A stretch of DNA of 64,000 nucleotides, taken from assembly GCA_963791945.1 (NCBI GenBank), contig CAWBUD010000002.1, positions 3,534,001-3,598,000 of the forward strand. Reading direction: 5' to 3'. Positions within the stretch are counted from its first letter, which is position 1; each line of letters begins with the position of its first letter. Below, one piece after another: positions 35,310-43,701 of this stretch. This stretch comes from PALSA-1003 sp963791945 (GTDB lineage: Bacteria; Pseudomonadota; Gammaproteobacteria; Burkholderiales; Casimicrobiaceae). The translations under genes and the position numbers were made by a program. The notes beneath the pieces are model-generated. The model was not told the origin of the DNA, did not search any database, and worked only from the letters and a program-made list of their open reading frames with translations.

Positions 35310-35424
35310 CAGGCACAGATTGGTCACAGTGAGCCTCTCGAGTCAGCTAGCGCTCTCATGAAGAATCGCATGGGAGCGCTCGGCCGTGGAGAGATTGACA
35401 TTTCGATCAACGGATTAAGAAACC
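35310..35424 (+). repeat. att-like repeat, copy 2 (partner of 6161-6275)
   Basis: CAGGCACAGATTGGTCACAG, then GCGCTCTCATGAAGAATCGC and TCGATCAACGGATTAAGA: same order and orientation as 6161-6275, about 29 kb apart. Its right half is a degenerate tRNA-Lys 3' end. It directly abuts the truncated integrase gene on the right. Confidence 0.65.
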
Positions 35425-35439
35425 GTGCTTGTTTGAGCG

Positions 35440-35993
35440 CCCCCTTCTACTTGCCCCTGCCTGACTGTACACGGCAAGAGGCGCAGCGCCTGTTGTCCGA
35501 GTTGCCGGAGCACTTGGCGGACATGGCGGTGTTCTCGCTCGCGACCGGCTTGCGTGCGGCCAACGTCACCGGTCTGCAGTGGCCGCAAGTGGATTTGGCG
35601 CGACAGTTGGCGTGGATTCACCCCGATCAGGCGAAAGCGCGTAGAGCGATCGCCATGCCGCTCAACACGGAGGCCTTGGCGGTCGTGAGCAAGCAAGTCG
35701 GGAAGCATCGCACGCACGTGTTCAGTTTCCGGGGAAAGCCCGTGCGCTGGGTCAGCACCAAGGCTTGGCACGGGGCGCTCGAGCGGGCCGGCATCGAAGA
35801 TTTTCGGTGGCACGACTTGCGGCACACCTGGGCGAGCTGGCACGTGCAGAACGGCACGCCGCTGTACGCGTTGCAGGAGTTGGGCGGATGGGAATCACCC
35901 GAGATGGTGCGCCGTTATGCGCATCTCGGCGCGGAGCACCTTGCTCCATTTGCGAAGAAATTGTGCGCATTGCGTGCCATTGGCGAAAATTGA
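35440..35993 (+). pseudogene. Tyrosine site-specific recombinase, catalytic domain only
   Basis: The frame encodes the C-terminal catalytic domain of a phage-type integrase: Arg I in FSLATGLRAANVTGL, the H-x-x-R box in FRWHDLRHTWASW, GGWES (Trp/His position) and the nucleophile Tyr in MVRRYAHLG. All catalytic residues remain. The N-terminal SAM-like core-binding domain and the arm-binding domain are missing; in their place the frame reads through the att-like repeat. The gene ends 7 bp before the attachment-type sequence at 36001, the usual position of an integrase next to its att site. Probably inactive. The frame is open back to 35235 but the part before 35440 is not integrase. Confidence 0.8.
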
Positions 35994-36000
35994 TGGCACG

Positions 36001-36102
36001 TTTTGGTCACAGTGAGGAAGTGAGTTAGCAGTCGCTATCTCACGGAACCGCATGGAATGGTGGGCCGTGAAGGGATCGAACCTTCGACCAACGGATTAAG
36101 AG
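36001..36102 (-). repeat. Attachment site containing the tRNA-Lys(CTT) 3' end
   Basis: After TTTTGGTCACAGTGAG and a divergent spacer, positions 36058-36102 are 45 bp identical to 43388-43432. Read on the minus strand this is the tRNA-Lys 3' part from the anticodon loop (CTCTTAA, anticodon CTT) through the T arm (GGTTCGATCC) to the encoded CCA. The 5' half of the tRNA is absent. With the integrase immediately left, this is an att site of an integrated element. Confidence 0.8.
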
Positions 36103-36458
36103 GCGGCGAAGGCCCCCATGTGTGTTCTGTTAATCAAGTACTTGCAGCGCTTGCCAACCTCGAAATCAATGTAATCCAGTCACAATTTGGGCACAGTCAA
36201 TCTTAGCGAGGCACAAAAGCGGGGGCCCGCGAACCTATGCGTGTCTGCACCGCCTTAACAGTGAGCGTAGGTCGTGAATGTTGGCGATGGCGAATGCGCG
36301 CTCGCATAAAGTCATCGTCGTCAAACTTCCAGTTTTTCGTTGCTATACCTGGGGACGCTGTGCTAGCTGTTCGTGCAGCCTCGGCCCTCTCGTGGTCCGT
36401 GCCGGTGTGCCGCCATTAAGAAGCTCCATTTGTAGTCGCCAGCGTCCACGAGAATCCG
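36103..36458. other. Gene-free stretch
   Basis: About 355 bp between the att site and the transglycosylase gene. Around 36177-36205 the sequence CACAATTTGGGCACAGTCAA resembles the left part of the att-like repeats (ACAAATTGGTCACAGTGA), perhaps another decayed integrase end. Nothing else is recognisable. Confidence 0.35.
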
Positions 36459-38897
36459 TCATCGCGGGCGATCCGCGTATAGCCCCAAGGCATCAACAAT
36501 CGCGATGTCGGTCATCACGTGACGTGCGAAGTCCCGCGCTTCGATGCCCCAGTCCTCGTCAGCCTCGGGGATGAAGTCGTGCATGCGGAACGATTCGATC
36601 ATCGTCTCGACATCGTCGCTCCAGCCGTGTTCGTTCCACACTGCATTCCACTTCTTGACCCGGTTGTCTCCCGAGTGGTGGGCCAGGATCGCGAGCAACA
36701 GATTGTTGCCGAACACGGGCAGCTTCTTTTTCGCGAACCAGCGCGCGCCGAGTTCAATAGACAGCCGCTCGTTCATCAGGTAGGCGGCCCGGTCGGATGC
36801 CGCACCCCCTGCGAGCAATCCCCACTCGCGGTCCAGCGTATCGAACGTGTTCGGGGTGAACTGGAACAGGCCGAGCGCGTGGGACGGAGACAGCGCCGCC
36901 GTGTAAAAGAAGCTCTCCTGCCGCATGATCGCGTAGAGCAGTGCAGGAGCAACGTGCTGCCGCGTCGACGCCTCGCGGATAAGTGGTTCGAACACTAGCG
37001 GATAGGCGACACGCAGGTAACCGGGCTCGCGCATCAGCTCGGCATGCTTTGCGGCCGGGCGCACCAATGCGGGATGCACTAGACTCAACAGCACCGGCCA
37101 GTCGCCCGCGTTCGCGCCGAGCTGGCGGGCCAATGCCAGCCGGCCTTGCAACGAGGCGTCACTGTCGGCCGCGGCCAGCGCATCCTGGCGCAGCGCGATC
37201 GTCACCGCAATCGGAGCCAGGAAGCCCACATGGTCAAGCTCGTCGAACGTCATCTCCTGCACCCGCTTGGAGGGGGCGGCGCGGCGCAGCGAATCCTCAG
37301 CGCCCAGTCCCAGCCGATACAGCCCGTTGCCTAAGGCCGCCTCCAACCGCTGTCGGTAGACTCCGAGGCCGGCAGACGGCGCGGTGGCGCCCAAGACCTT
37401 GTAGGCAGCGCGGATCTCGCCTGCCAGCGTTGGGTCCTCGATGAGCAGCTGCGAACGCGCGGTGCTACCGCTCGCCAAGTGCATACGGGCGCGCAGACCG
37501 TAATAGTCGAAAAAGTCCGCCTTCGCAGTGTCTTCGAAGCGCTTGCGGGCCTCCGCCTCGCGTCCCTGCTGCTCGGCGATGCGCCCCAGCCAGAAAAGCG
37601 CCCTCGGTCGCTCGTCGGTATTGGGCTGTTGGTCCAGCAGTCCCGTTAGCACGCCTGAGGCTGTATCGAGGTCCTCTGGGCGGCCCCGCCAGATGTACGC
37701 TAGCGCCGTGTGTATCGCGACGCGGCTCAGGTAGGGACTCTGGCCGTAGCGTTCCCTCAGCTTGCCCTGCCAGGACAGGGCGCCCTCTAGGTCGCCGGTG
37801 ATCCGTGCACCCCACGCCAGCCAGTACAGTGCCTCGTCGGCGCGCGAGCCGCTAGGGTACTCGCGCACGACGCGGCCGAGGATGTTCGCGAACCCCGGCT
37901 CCTTAGGCCCGAACAGCAGCCCTTCCGACAACAACGCGGACTGCGCCAGCTCGTCGTTTGTACTGTAGCGGTGAACCTGCTCGTAGATCGCTGACCTCTC
38001 GGTCCGGGACATCGTCTTTCTCGCAGCGCGTGCGCGCAGGTACAGGGCCTCGAGCCGGGTCTGATCGTGCGTCGAATGCGCCGCGGTTTCCAGATAGGGC
38101 AGCGCGGCGGTCGTTTCGTTGAGCGAAACCAGGCGCTTGCCGCGCAGCAAGGCAATGCGGTGGGGCGTCGAAATGCCCTGCTCCAACAGCACGGCGTAAA
38201 GCGGGTCGGATTCGGGCGCGAGGCCCTTGGACCGCATGCGGGTCAAGTAGCCAAGGAAGTAGGTGGCGGCGCGCTTCGATGCCCCAACGCGCAGGGCTTC
38301 GGTTGCGAGGGCGTAATAGAGCTCCTCTTCGAGCAGTGGCATACTCGAGAGGATCGAGAAGGGTCGAAAGGCCGAGCGTACGAGGCGCGTCTCGAGTACG
38401 CTGTCGGCCCAAGCCGCCATCTCCTCGAAAGGCGCTCGCTCGGTCGAGCCGGAAGCGGCATGCAGCTGCAGCCAGCGGTACAGTGCGAAGGCGGTCAGGC
38501 CGTTGCCGCCCCAAGTGTCCTTGTATGGGTTCGATGCCGCGTGTTCGACAACGCTGCGGTAAACCTCGGCCGCCGGCTTCGCGCGCTGCAACTGCAGCAA
38601 GAGCTCGCCGCGCAGGAAAGTGTAGAGCGGCCATGCGGCATCGCCGCGGGCGACGCTGCCAAGCTTGTCGGCGAGCCTGGCGTCTGCGGCAGCGCCCTCC
38701 GGTTCCGCGACCCCGCTTGTGGTGTGCGCGAGAAGCCGCGCTATTTCCTGGGGCGACAAGTCTTCCGCACTCGCCGTCCCCAAGCCCATAAGGAGCAAGC
38801 CCAAGCCCACGAGCAGCGCGCTCCACCAACTTGGCACCGAGCTGGCACCGGCATCTCGACAGCGGCTCGTGTGATCGGCCATTGCGCCGCATCCCAT
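36459..38897 (-). CDS. Soluble lytic murein transglycosylase (Slt70-like)
   Basis: An 812-residue periplasmic enzyme that cleaves the glycan chain of peptidoglycan with 1,6-anhydro product. The signal sequence (SALLVGLGLLLMGLGTASAE) is followed by a long helical TPR-like superhelix (about 45-620). A C-terminal SLT domain has the catalytic Glu in YAIMRQESFFYTAALSPSHA, then GLFQFTPNTF and a tail with AHHSGDNRVKKW. Longer than E. coli Slt (about 645 residues), chiefly in the helical part. ATG 38882 is an alternative start and gives a cleaner signal peptide. It lies alone inside the segment bounded by the two identical tRNA-Lys ends. Confidence 0.88.
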   Translation of the reverse strand: MGCGAMADHTSRCRDAGASSVPSWWSALLVGLGLLLMGLGTASAEDLSPQEIARLLAHTTSGVAEPEGAAADARLADKLGSVARGDAAWPLYTFLRGELLLQLQRAKPAAEVYRSVVEHAASNPYKDTWGGNGLTAFALYRWLQLHAASGSTERAPFEEMAAWADSVLETRLVRSAFRPFSILSSMPLLEEELYYALATEALRVGASKRAATYFLGYLTRMRSKGLAPESDPLYAVLLEQGISTPHRIALLRGKRLVSLNETTAALPYLETAAHSTHDQTRLEALYLRARAARKTMSRTERSAIYEQVHRYSTNDELAQSALLSEGLLFGPKEPGFANILGRVVREYPSGSRADEALYWLAWGARITGDLEGALSWQGKLRERYGQSPYLSRVAIHTALAYIWRGRPEDLDTASGVLTGLLDQQPNTDERPRALFWLGRIAEQQGREAEARKRFEDTAKADFFDYYGLRARMHLASGSTARSQLLIEDPTLAGEIRAAYKVLGATAPSAGLGVYRQRLEAALGNGLYRLGLGAEDSLRRAAPSKRVQEMTFDELDHVGFLAPIAVTIALRQDALAAADSDASLQGRLALARQLGANAGDWPVLLSLVHPALVRPAAKHAELMREPGYLRVAYPLVFEPLIREASTRQHVAPALLYAIMRQESFFYTAALSPSHALGLFQFTPNTFDTLDREWGLLAGGAASDRAAYLMNERLSIELGARWFAKKKLPVFGNNLLLAILAHHSGDNRVKKWNAVWNEHGWSDDVETMIESFRMHDFIPEADEDWGIEARDFARHVMTDIAIVDALGLYADRPR

Positions 38898-39182
38898 CTA
38901 TGAACGATCCATCTTCAATCAAACCTACCACACACCTTCGGCTTGCGCCATGAAGGATCGTCCCACCATTCCCGCCACCGCGGTGCCCATGCTGCTCGAA
39001 GCGCATGCTGTCCAAGTTCCCATTTGATTTGACAGGCGGCGCAGGGTAGCAAACTATTCCATTGAAAACCTCCGTTGGTGCGGCTGGATATCGATTCAGA
39101 GCATGAAAACGTATCTTGGGTTGCTCTGACAGGAAGCGCGCCTGACGCAGGAAGAGCGATGTGGTGAAGCGAGCCGCTTACA

Positions 39183-41177
39183 ATGAACCTTGGGCAGAAG
39201 AGAATGAAACTACTACACAGGGTGGCCGGACACCAGGAGAGTGATCGGCAACGCGCACAGACGTTCCGGAGACAACACCAATCCACGTTAATTCTCATCG
39301 TAGGCGTATCGCTACTGCTGGCCGCATGCAACAAAGAACCTCCGGCGGCACCCCCCTCGAAAGCTAATACCACCGACCCGCAATGGGTGGAACAGGCGAC
39401 TCCGCATGCAAAAGTTGCGGTCGTTTTCGTGCATGGAATCTTCGGCGATACGTTAGGCACTTGGACCAGCGCAAACGGAACGACCTTCTTTCAACTATTG
39501 AAAAAAGACCCTGGCGTCGGGCCAAAGGTTGATGTCTTTGCATTCGGGTACACGTCGAGCATGATCAAGTCGGGATCTTTCGACATTCGAGAAGCGGCTA
39601 ACAAACTGCACGAGTCGCTGGAATTCAAGGGGGTCCTGCAATATCCCACGGTCGTTTTCGTGGCTCATAGCATGGGCGGATTGGTAGTGCTGCAACACTT
39701 GCTCATGTATCGGGACCTGCTGGAAAAAGTGCCATTGATCGTTCTGTACGCGACGCCACAGGAAGGCGCGCAGATCGCCACGATTGCCGAAAAAGTGGCA
39801 AACAACCCGGCGCTGGTGCAGATGTTTCCAGCCGATCGAAACGGCTATCTGCAACAGTTAAATGACGAATGGGGGCTGCTTCCGACGCGGCCGCGTGTGG
39901 TCTGCAGCTATGAGAAGATCGCCACCGGCGGCGTTATGGTCGTTCCCTGGTCAAGCGCGACGCGCTTCTGCGACGGCGCACCAAGTGCAATCCCTGCCAA
40001 TCACATCGACATCGTCAAGCCGGACCGGGCGGATCACGAATCCGCGGTGGTATTGATCAATGCGTTCAACAGATACGTGGGGGCGCCACCGGGCACCGCC
40101 TCGCCCGCGATGCGACCCGCGGTGGCTGCGGCAGAGTACTGCGTGAAGGTCCAGTACTTCTCGCCGAACGTGATCCCGCACTACCTGCTGAATTCGGTCG
40201 GCTCCGAGAACTTCCCGTACTGGCTGCGAATCGTGGCCCAAAACGACTGCGGCGAGGACCGCATCATGACGCTGCGCTTTGAGAGCAGCAACGATGTCGG
40301 TCTGGAGAACCCGCCCCAGTTGCTGCCCTTCACGGTCCATAAGGGCGATAAGGCGGATCGCACGTTCAATCCCCGGCTTGAGTCCATGGATCGGCCCCCC
40401 GACAGCGTCAAGATCGCCTGGTCGATCGAGGACGAGCAACACACAAAGATCAGCGCCGACTACATCCAAACTGAGATCGTCCCGCCCCTGACGATCGCAT
40501 GGGACCTGCAGAAGCCCGTTGCGCCCGGGAAACGCGTACCGGTGGAGCGCGAGTTCCTGCTGGGTTCCTTGAAGGCCTGGATCCTCAAGTCGCCGCCCAA
40601 GATCGAGGATCTTGGCCGGGCGTGCCGCACGACGCCGACGAGTAAAGTCATGCTCGAGCGGGAGGAAGCGATCAGGGCTTGCTACCTGCGCCTATTCACC
40701 GGCAATCGTGCGCTGGTCAGCGAAACTCCGATCAGTTTTCCCGCTGGAAATCGGCAGCGCATCCGGCGGCCCGTCGATCTGATCGAGGACCGGCTGAACA
40801 AGGCAAGCTCTCTGGAGGCCGCGCTGCTGTTGACGGCGGTCGTCGAGTCGAAGCACAAGGATGACATCGACCCCGACCTGGTGCTGATCATCGCGCCGGT
40901 CGAGGGTGCGGTAGAGCTGAATCGAAAGACGGCGTTCATCGCGTGGCGAGAGGCCGGGGGGCCGTGGCGCGCGGTCGAGCTGCGCGTGGCCAACGCCCAG
41001 CCGTTCGATGCCAACGTGGCCGCCGCATCGGCAAAGGTGGCTGCGATCGTCGGCGACAACGCCGAGATCGCCGATGCGATCGACAACAAGGGCGCGGGCT
41101 TCAGCAAGGACGGCCGGTTCGCCGCGCTAAACTTCGCGAGGGTTCCCCCCGAGTACCGGATCCGCGGCCTGCCCTGA
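39183..41177 (+). CDS. Lipoprotein with alpha/beta-hydrolase (lipase-type) domain
   Basis: A 664-residue predicted lipoprotein. The hydrophobic stretch STLILIVGVSLLLAAC ends in a lipobox Cys, though about 33 residues precede the hydrophobic core; ATG 39204 would shorten this. The hydrolase domain has the oxyanion strand VAVVFVHGIFGDTLGTW and the nucleophile elbow VFVAHSMGGLVVLQ, with a later HIDIVKP histidine. The C-terminal 350 residues show no recognised family and include strand-rich and helical parts. Possibly an outer-membrane-anchored esterase; substrate unknown. Confidence 0.78.
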   Translation: MNLGQKRMKLLHRVAGHQESDRQRAQTFRRQHQSTLILIVGVSLLLAACNKEPPAAPPSKANTTDPQWVEQATPHAKVAVVFVHGIFGDTLGTWTSANGTTFFQLLKKDPGVGPKVDVFAFGYTSSMIKSGSFDIREAANKLHESLEFKGVLQYPTVVFVAHSMGGLVVLQHLLMYRDLLEKVPLIVLYATPQEGAQIATIAEKVANNPALVQMFPADRNGYLQQLNDEWGLLPTRPRVVCSYEKIATGGVMVVPWSSATRFCDGAPSAIPANHIDIVKPDRADHESAVVLINAFNRYVGAPPGTASPAMRPAVAAAEYCVKVQYFSPNVIPHYLLNSVGSENFPYWLRIVAQNDCGEDRIMTLRFESSNDVGLENPPQLLPFTVHKGDKADRTFNPRLESMDRPPDSVKIAWSIEDEQHTKISADYIQTEIVPPLTIAWDLQKPVAPGKRVPVEREFLLGSLKAWILKSPPKIEDLGRACRTTPTSKVMLEREEAIRACYLRLFTGNRALVSETPISFPAGNRQRIRRPVDLIEDRLNKASSLEAALLLTAVVESKHKDDIDPDLVLIIAPVEGAVELNRKTAFIAWREAGGPWRAVELRVANAQPFDANVAAASAKVAAIVGDNAEIADAIDNKGAGFSKDGRFAALNFARVPPEYRIRGLP

Positions 41178-41435
41178 GTGGCGATCGTGACTTGGGGGAT
41201 GGAATGACCAGCGACACCCTTCCTGCTACGTCGCGGTGCTCTTCGATTTTCCACGTCCTTCTGGAAACGCCCTCTCGAAGCGTACATCGCGGGTAACACC
41301 GCGTTGCGGAGGGCGAGAACCTAGAGAGCCGGTCTTCTCCAGCATCCGAACGAAGCACAGCGCGGATTTGGCGAGCGCTCCGTCCTCCGAGAGGATAATA
41401 GGGGGTACACATCCCACTAATATTCAGAGCGTTGC

Positions 41436-41845
41436 GGTGACCTCGGGAGAACACGCAGGCGTCCTTACCTTTCTTTTCACCGACATCGAAGGCAGCTCCC
41501 GACTGTGGGAGGAGCAGCCTGAGCAGATGCGGCAGGCACTCGCTTGGCATGATGCGATTCTTCGCTCGGCTGTCAAGCGTAATAGCGGTGTTGTGGTGAA
41601 GCCGACGGGCGACGGCCTGCACGCCGTATTTCGCGATCCGCGTGACGCCCTTGCCACCGCGGTCGAAGTCCAGCGCGCGCTGGCGGACCCTGGATCGACC
41701 GGTGGCCTTCCGCTGCGAGTGCGCTGCGGCATGCACGCTGGCGTGACTGCGGGCCGCGACGGCGATTTCTTTGGCGGTCCTGTCAACCGTGCGGCGCGCA
41801 TCATGAATGCTGCGCACGGGGGGCAGGTGCTTGTGTCGCAGCTGC
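41436..41845 (+). pseudogene. Class III adenylate/guanylate cyclase domain, 3' truncated
   Basis: From about GTG 41436 the frame reads VLTFLFTDIEGSSRLWEEQP, VVVKPTGDGLHAVFRDPRDA and GMHAGVTAGRDGDFFGGPVN: the metal-binding Asp of FTDIEGS, the GDG/AVF turn and the 'G..FGGPVNRAARI' segment of the cyclase family common in multidomain regulators. After VLVSQ (about 41840) similarity stops and the frame ends at 41880, where the usual protein continues for several hundred residues. Directly at this point a HipA-like gene fragment on the opposite strand begins. Confidence 0.7.
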
Positions 41846-42025
41846 ACAAGGCAACTCGAGGACAGCGCATAGGCTGCTAGCTACGACCTCAGCCCAGTTT
41901 TCCCCTGTGTCAGGCCGACCTTCTTTGAACAGACGCGTTTCATTGTCGAACCAGAACTTGGGTCTGGTCCCGACTTGCTCCACAAGGGTTACAGAATCGT
42001 CGGGGACTGTAATTACAGGGAACAC
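41845..42025 (-). pseudogene. N-terminal fragment of a HipA-like kinase-domain protein
   Basis: From a GTG at 42025 the minus strand encodes TRPKFWFDNETRLFKEGRPD, then TGENWAEVVASSLCAVLELP. The block 'KFWF....LFKEGRP.TGENWAE.VA.ELC..LGLP' is the nucleotide-binding start of HipA-like proteins. It ends after about 60 codons at the junction with the truncated cyclase. Only the first lobe remains. Confidence 0.5.
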
Positions 42026-42110
42026 GTAACCCCGGCGTAACCCCTAAATTTCAAGGTTAGTGATCGCTATCGACAGAACCCATTGTGCTTCCTGAGACAC
42101 GGGTAACACT

Positions 42111-43374
42111 TCATTCCGGGCACATGGGTAACACTTCTGCGCTTTGCGGGGAGAACGCAAAGTGCCTTGGAAGGAGTGTTGCCCGATGGATGAACGGCTC
42201 CGATTCGTGGCCCGATTGCTCGAGGGCGAGAAGATGGCGGCCCTGTGTCGCGAGTTTAATGTCTCGCGCAAGACCGGTTACAAGATCTTCCAGCGCTACA
42301 AGGATTGCGGGCTCGAAGGACTGACCGATCGCTCGCGTCGGCCGTACCGGCAGGCGAACCAGCTACCCTTTCAGATCGAGAGCCTGATCGTGCAGCTCAA
42401 GCGCGAATACCCCAGTTGGGGCGCGCCGAAAATCCGCGACAAGCTCCGGCGCAGACATCACGATATCCAGACCCCGGCGATCAGCACCGTGCACGCGGTG
42501 CTCAATCGCCATGGGCTGGTCAGCCGCGGCCGCAAGCGCCGCTACCACGCTCAGGGCACCGCCCTGTCCAAGCCGCTGCTGCCCAATGATCTGTGGTGCG
42601 CCGACTACAAAGGCGAGTTCATGCTCGCTGATCGACGCTATTGCTACCCGCTCACCATCAGCGACTTCGCCAGTCGCTACCTCTTCAGCTGTGAGGCGCT
42701 TTCCAGCACCAAGGAAACCTACGCCTTCACCGTCTTCGAGCGGGTGTTCAAAGACTTCGGGCTGCCCAAAGCCATCCGCACCGACAACGGCGTGCCCTTC
42801 GCCAGTCCCCACGCGCTCTTCGGCTTGAGCAAGCTTGCCGTGTGGTGGTTGCGCCTCGGCATCCACATCGAGCGCATCAAACCTGGCCATCCGGCGCAGA
42901 ATGGCCGCCACGAGCGCATCCATCTGACCTTGAAGAAGGAAACCACCAAACCCGCCGCGCAGAACTTCCTCCAGCAACAGGCGCGCTTCGATGACTTCCT
43001 CGACTGCTACAACGACGAGCGCCCGCACCAAGCGCTCGATATGAAGTATCCCGCGGAGCTCTACCAACGCTCACCACGCCCGTATCACGGGCTCGATGCG
43101 CTGGACTACCCCCTCCACGACCGCACCCTCACCGTCACCCAGTGCGGCCGCATCTGCTTCGGACGCCGCAAGATCAATCTGAGCACGGTGTTTGCCGGTC
43201 AGAATGTCGGGGTCAAGGAAGTCAGCGATAAAATCTGGCTGGTGAGCTTTATGGATTACGACTTGGGGTTCTTCGACCACGAGACCGGTCGTCTCGGGTG
43301 CGCGGAGAACCCCTTCGCCGCAAAAGTGTTACCCATGTCTCCGGTATAAACCGTTACCCATGTGACCGGAATGC
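42111..43374 (+). mobile_element. IS481-family insertion sequence
   Basis: One transposase gene between imperfect inverted ends: left CATTCCGGGCACATGGGTAA (42112-42131), right (reverse complement) CATTCCGGTCACATGGGTAA. A second box (GAGACACGGGTAACACTT left, GGAGACATGGGTAACACTT right, inverted) lies next to each. The element sits between the HipA-like fragment and the tRNA-Lys end at 43388. I did not find a certain target duplication. Confidence 0.8.
42186..43349 (+). CDS. IS481-family transposase
   Basis: A 387-residue transposase starting at ATG 42186, with GGAAGGAG 9 bp upstream. An N-terminal HTH pair (MAALCREFNVSRKTGYKIFQ) is followed by an rve core with the acidic triad: Asp in LWCADYKGEF, Asp in IRTDNGVPFAS and Glu in NGRHERIHLTLKKET. 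The C-terminal region (GRICFGRRKINLSTVFAGQN) is the usual beta domain. The gene is intact. Confidence 0.93.
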   Translation: MDERLRFVARLLEGEKMAALCREFNVSRKTGYKIFQRYKDCGLEGLTDRSRRPYRQANQLPFQIESLIVQLKREYPSWGAPKIRDKLRRRHHDIQTPAISTVHAVLNRHGLVSRGRKRRYHAQGTALSKPLLPNDLWCADYKGEFMLADRRYCYPLTISDFASRYLFSCEALSSTKETYAFTVFERVFKDFGLPKAIRTDNGVPFASPHALFGLSKLAVWWLRLGIHIERIKPGHPAQNGRHERIHLTLKKETTKPAAQNFLQQQARFDDFLDCYNDERPHQALDMKYPAELYQRSPRPYHGLDALDYPLHDRTLTVTQCGRICFGRRKINLSTVFAGQNVGVKEVSDKIWLVSFMDYDLGFFDHETGRLGCAENPFAAKVLPMSPV

Positions 43375-43387
43375 ACCCATGAGTGAC

Positions 43388-43437
43388 TGGTGGGCCGTGA
43401 AGGGATCGAACCTTCGACCAACGGATTAAGAGTCCGC
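43388..43437 (-). repeat. tRNA-Lys(CTT) 3' fragment (second copy of the att core)
   Basis: Minus-strand reading: anticodon stem GCGGA, loop CTCTTAA, stem TCCGT, variable region, T arm and acceptor 3' strand ending in CCA, about 50 nt. The D arm and 5' acceptor strand are missing; the DNA beyond 43440 does not continue a tRNA. So it is an attachment-site remnant, not a functional tRNA gene. Its 45 bp from 43388 are identical to 36058-36102. Confidence 0.8.
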
Positions 43438-43701
43438 CCCAAGAAATCGCGTATCTTCCTGAGTAAATTCTGAATTCTAGAGGCTGGTTGTTAAATATTA
43501 TGTCGAGATAGCGGCTCTGGGAGCCGCGTATATACTAAGGATGCCGAAAAATATTTGACAGTTTGAGTCTGCAACACGCGGTTCCCATGCGAGTCCGACT
43601 CCAAGTGCCGCGCCGAATCTGTCGGTGCGTATCCACCAAAACGGCCGCTCGTACCCGCCGGAAAAGGAGTCGCGTTCGCTCCGATCGCCAACCCGCCGAC
43701 C
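43438..43701. other. Intergenic stretch with one hairpin
   Basis: About 264 bp. GCGGCTC-TGG-GAGCCGC (43511-43527) is a perfect 7-bp hairpin downstream of the AsmA-like gene but lacks a T run on either strand. Otherwise featureless. Confidence 0.4.

Noticed and set aside
43388..43437. Functional tRNA-Lys gene
   Set aside because: Only the part from the anticodon arm to CCA is present; no 5' acceptor strand or D arm follows at either copy.
43511..43527. Terminator of the AsmA-like gene
   Set aside because: A perfect hairpin but no T run on either side and 175 bp beyond the stop.
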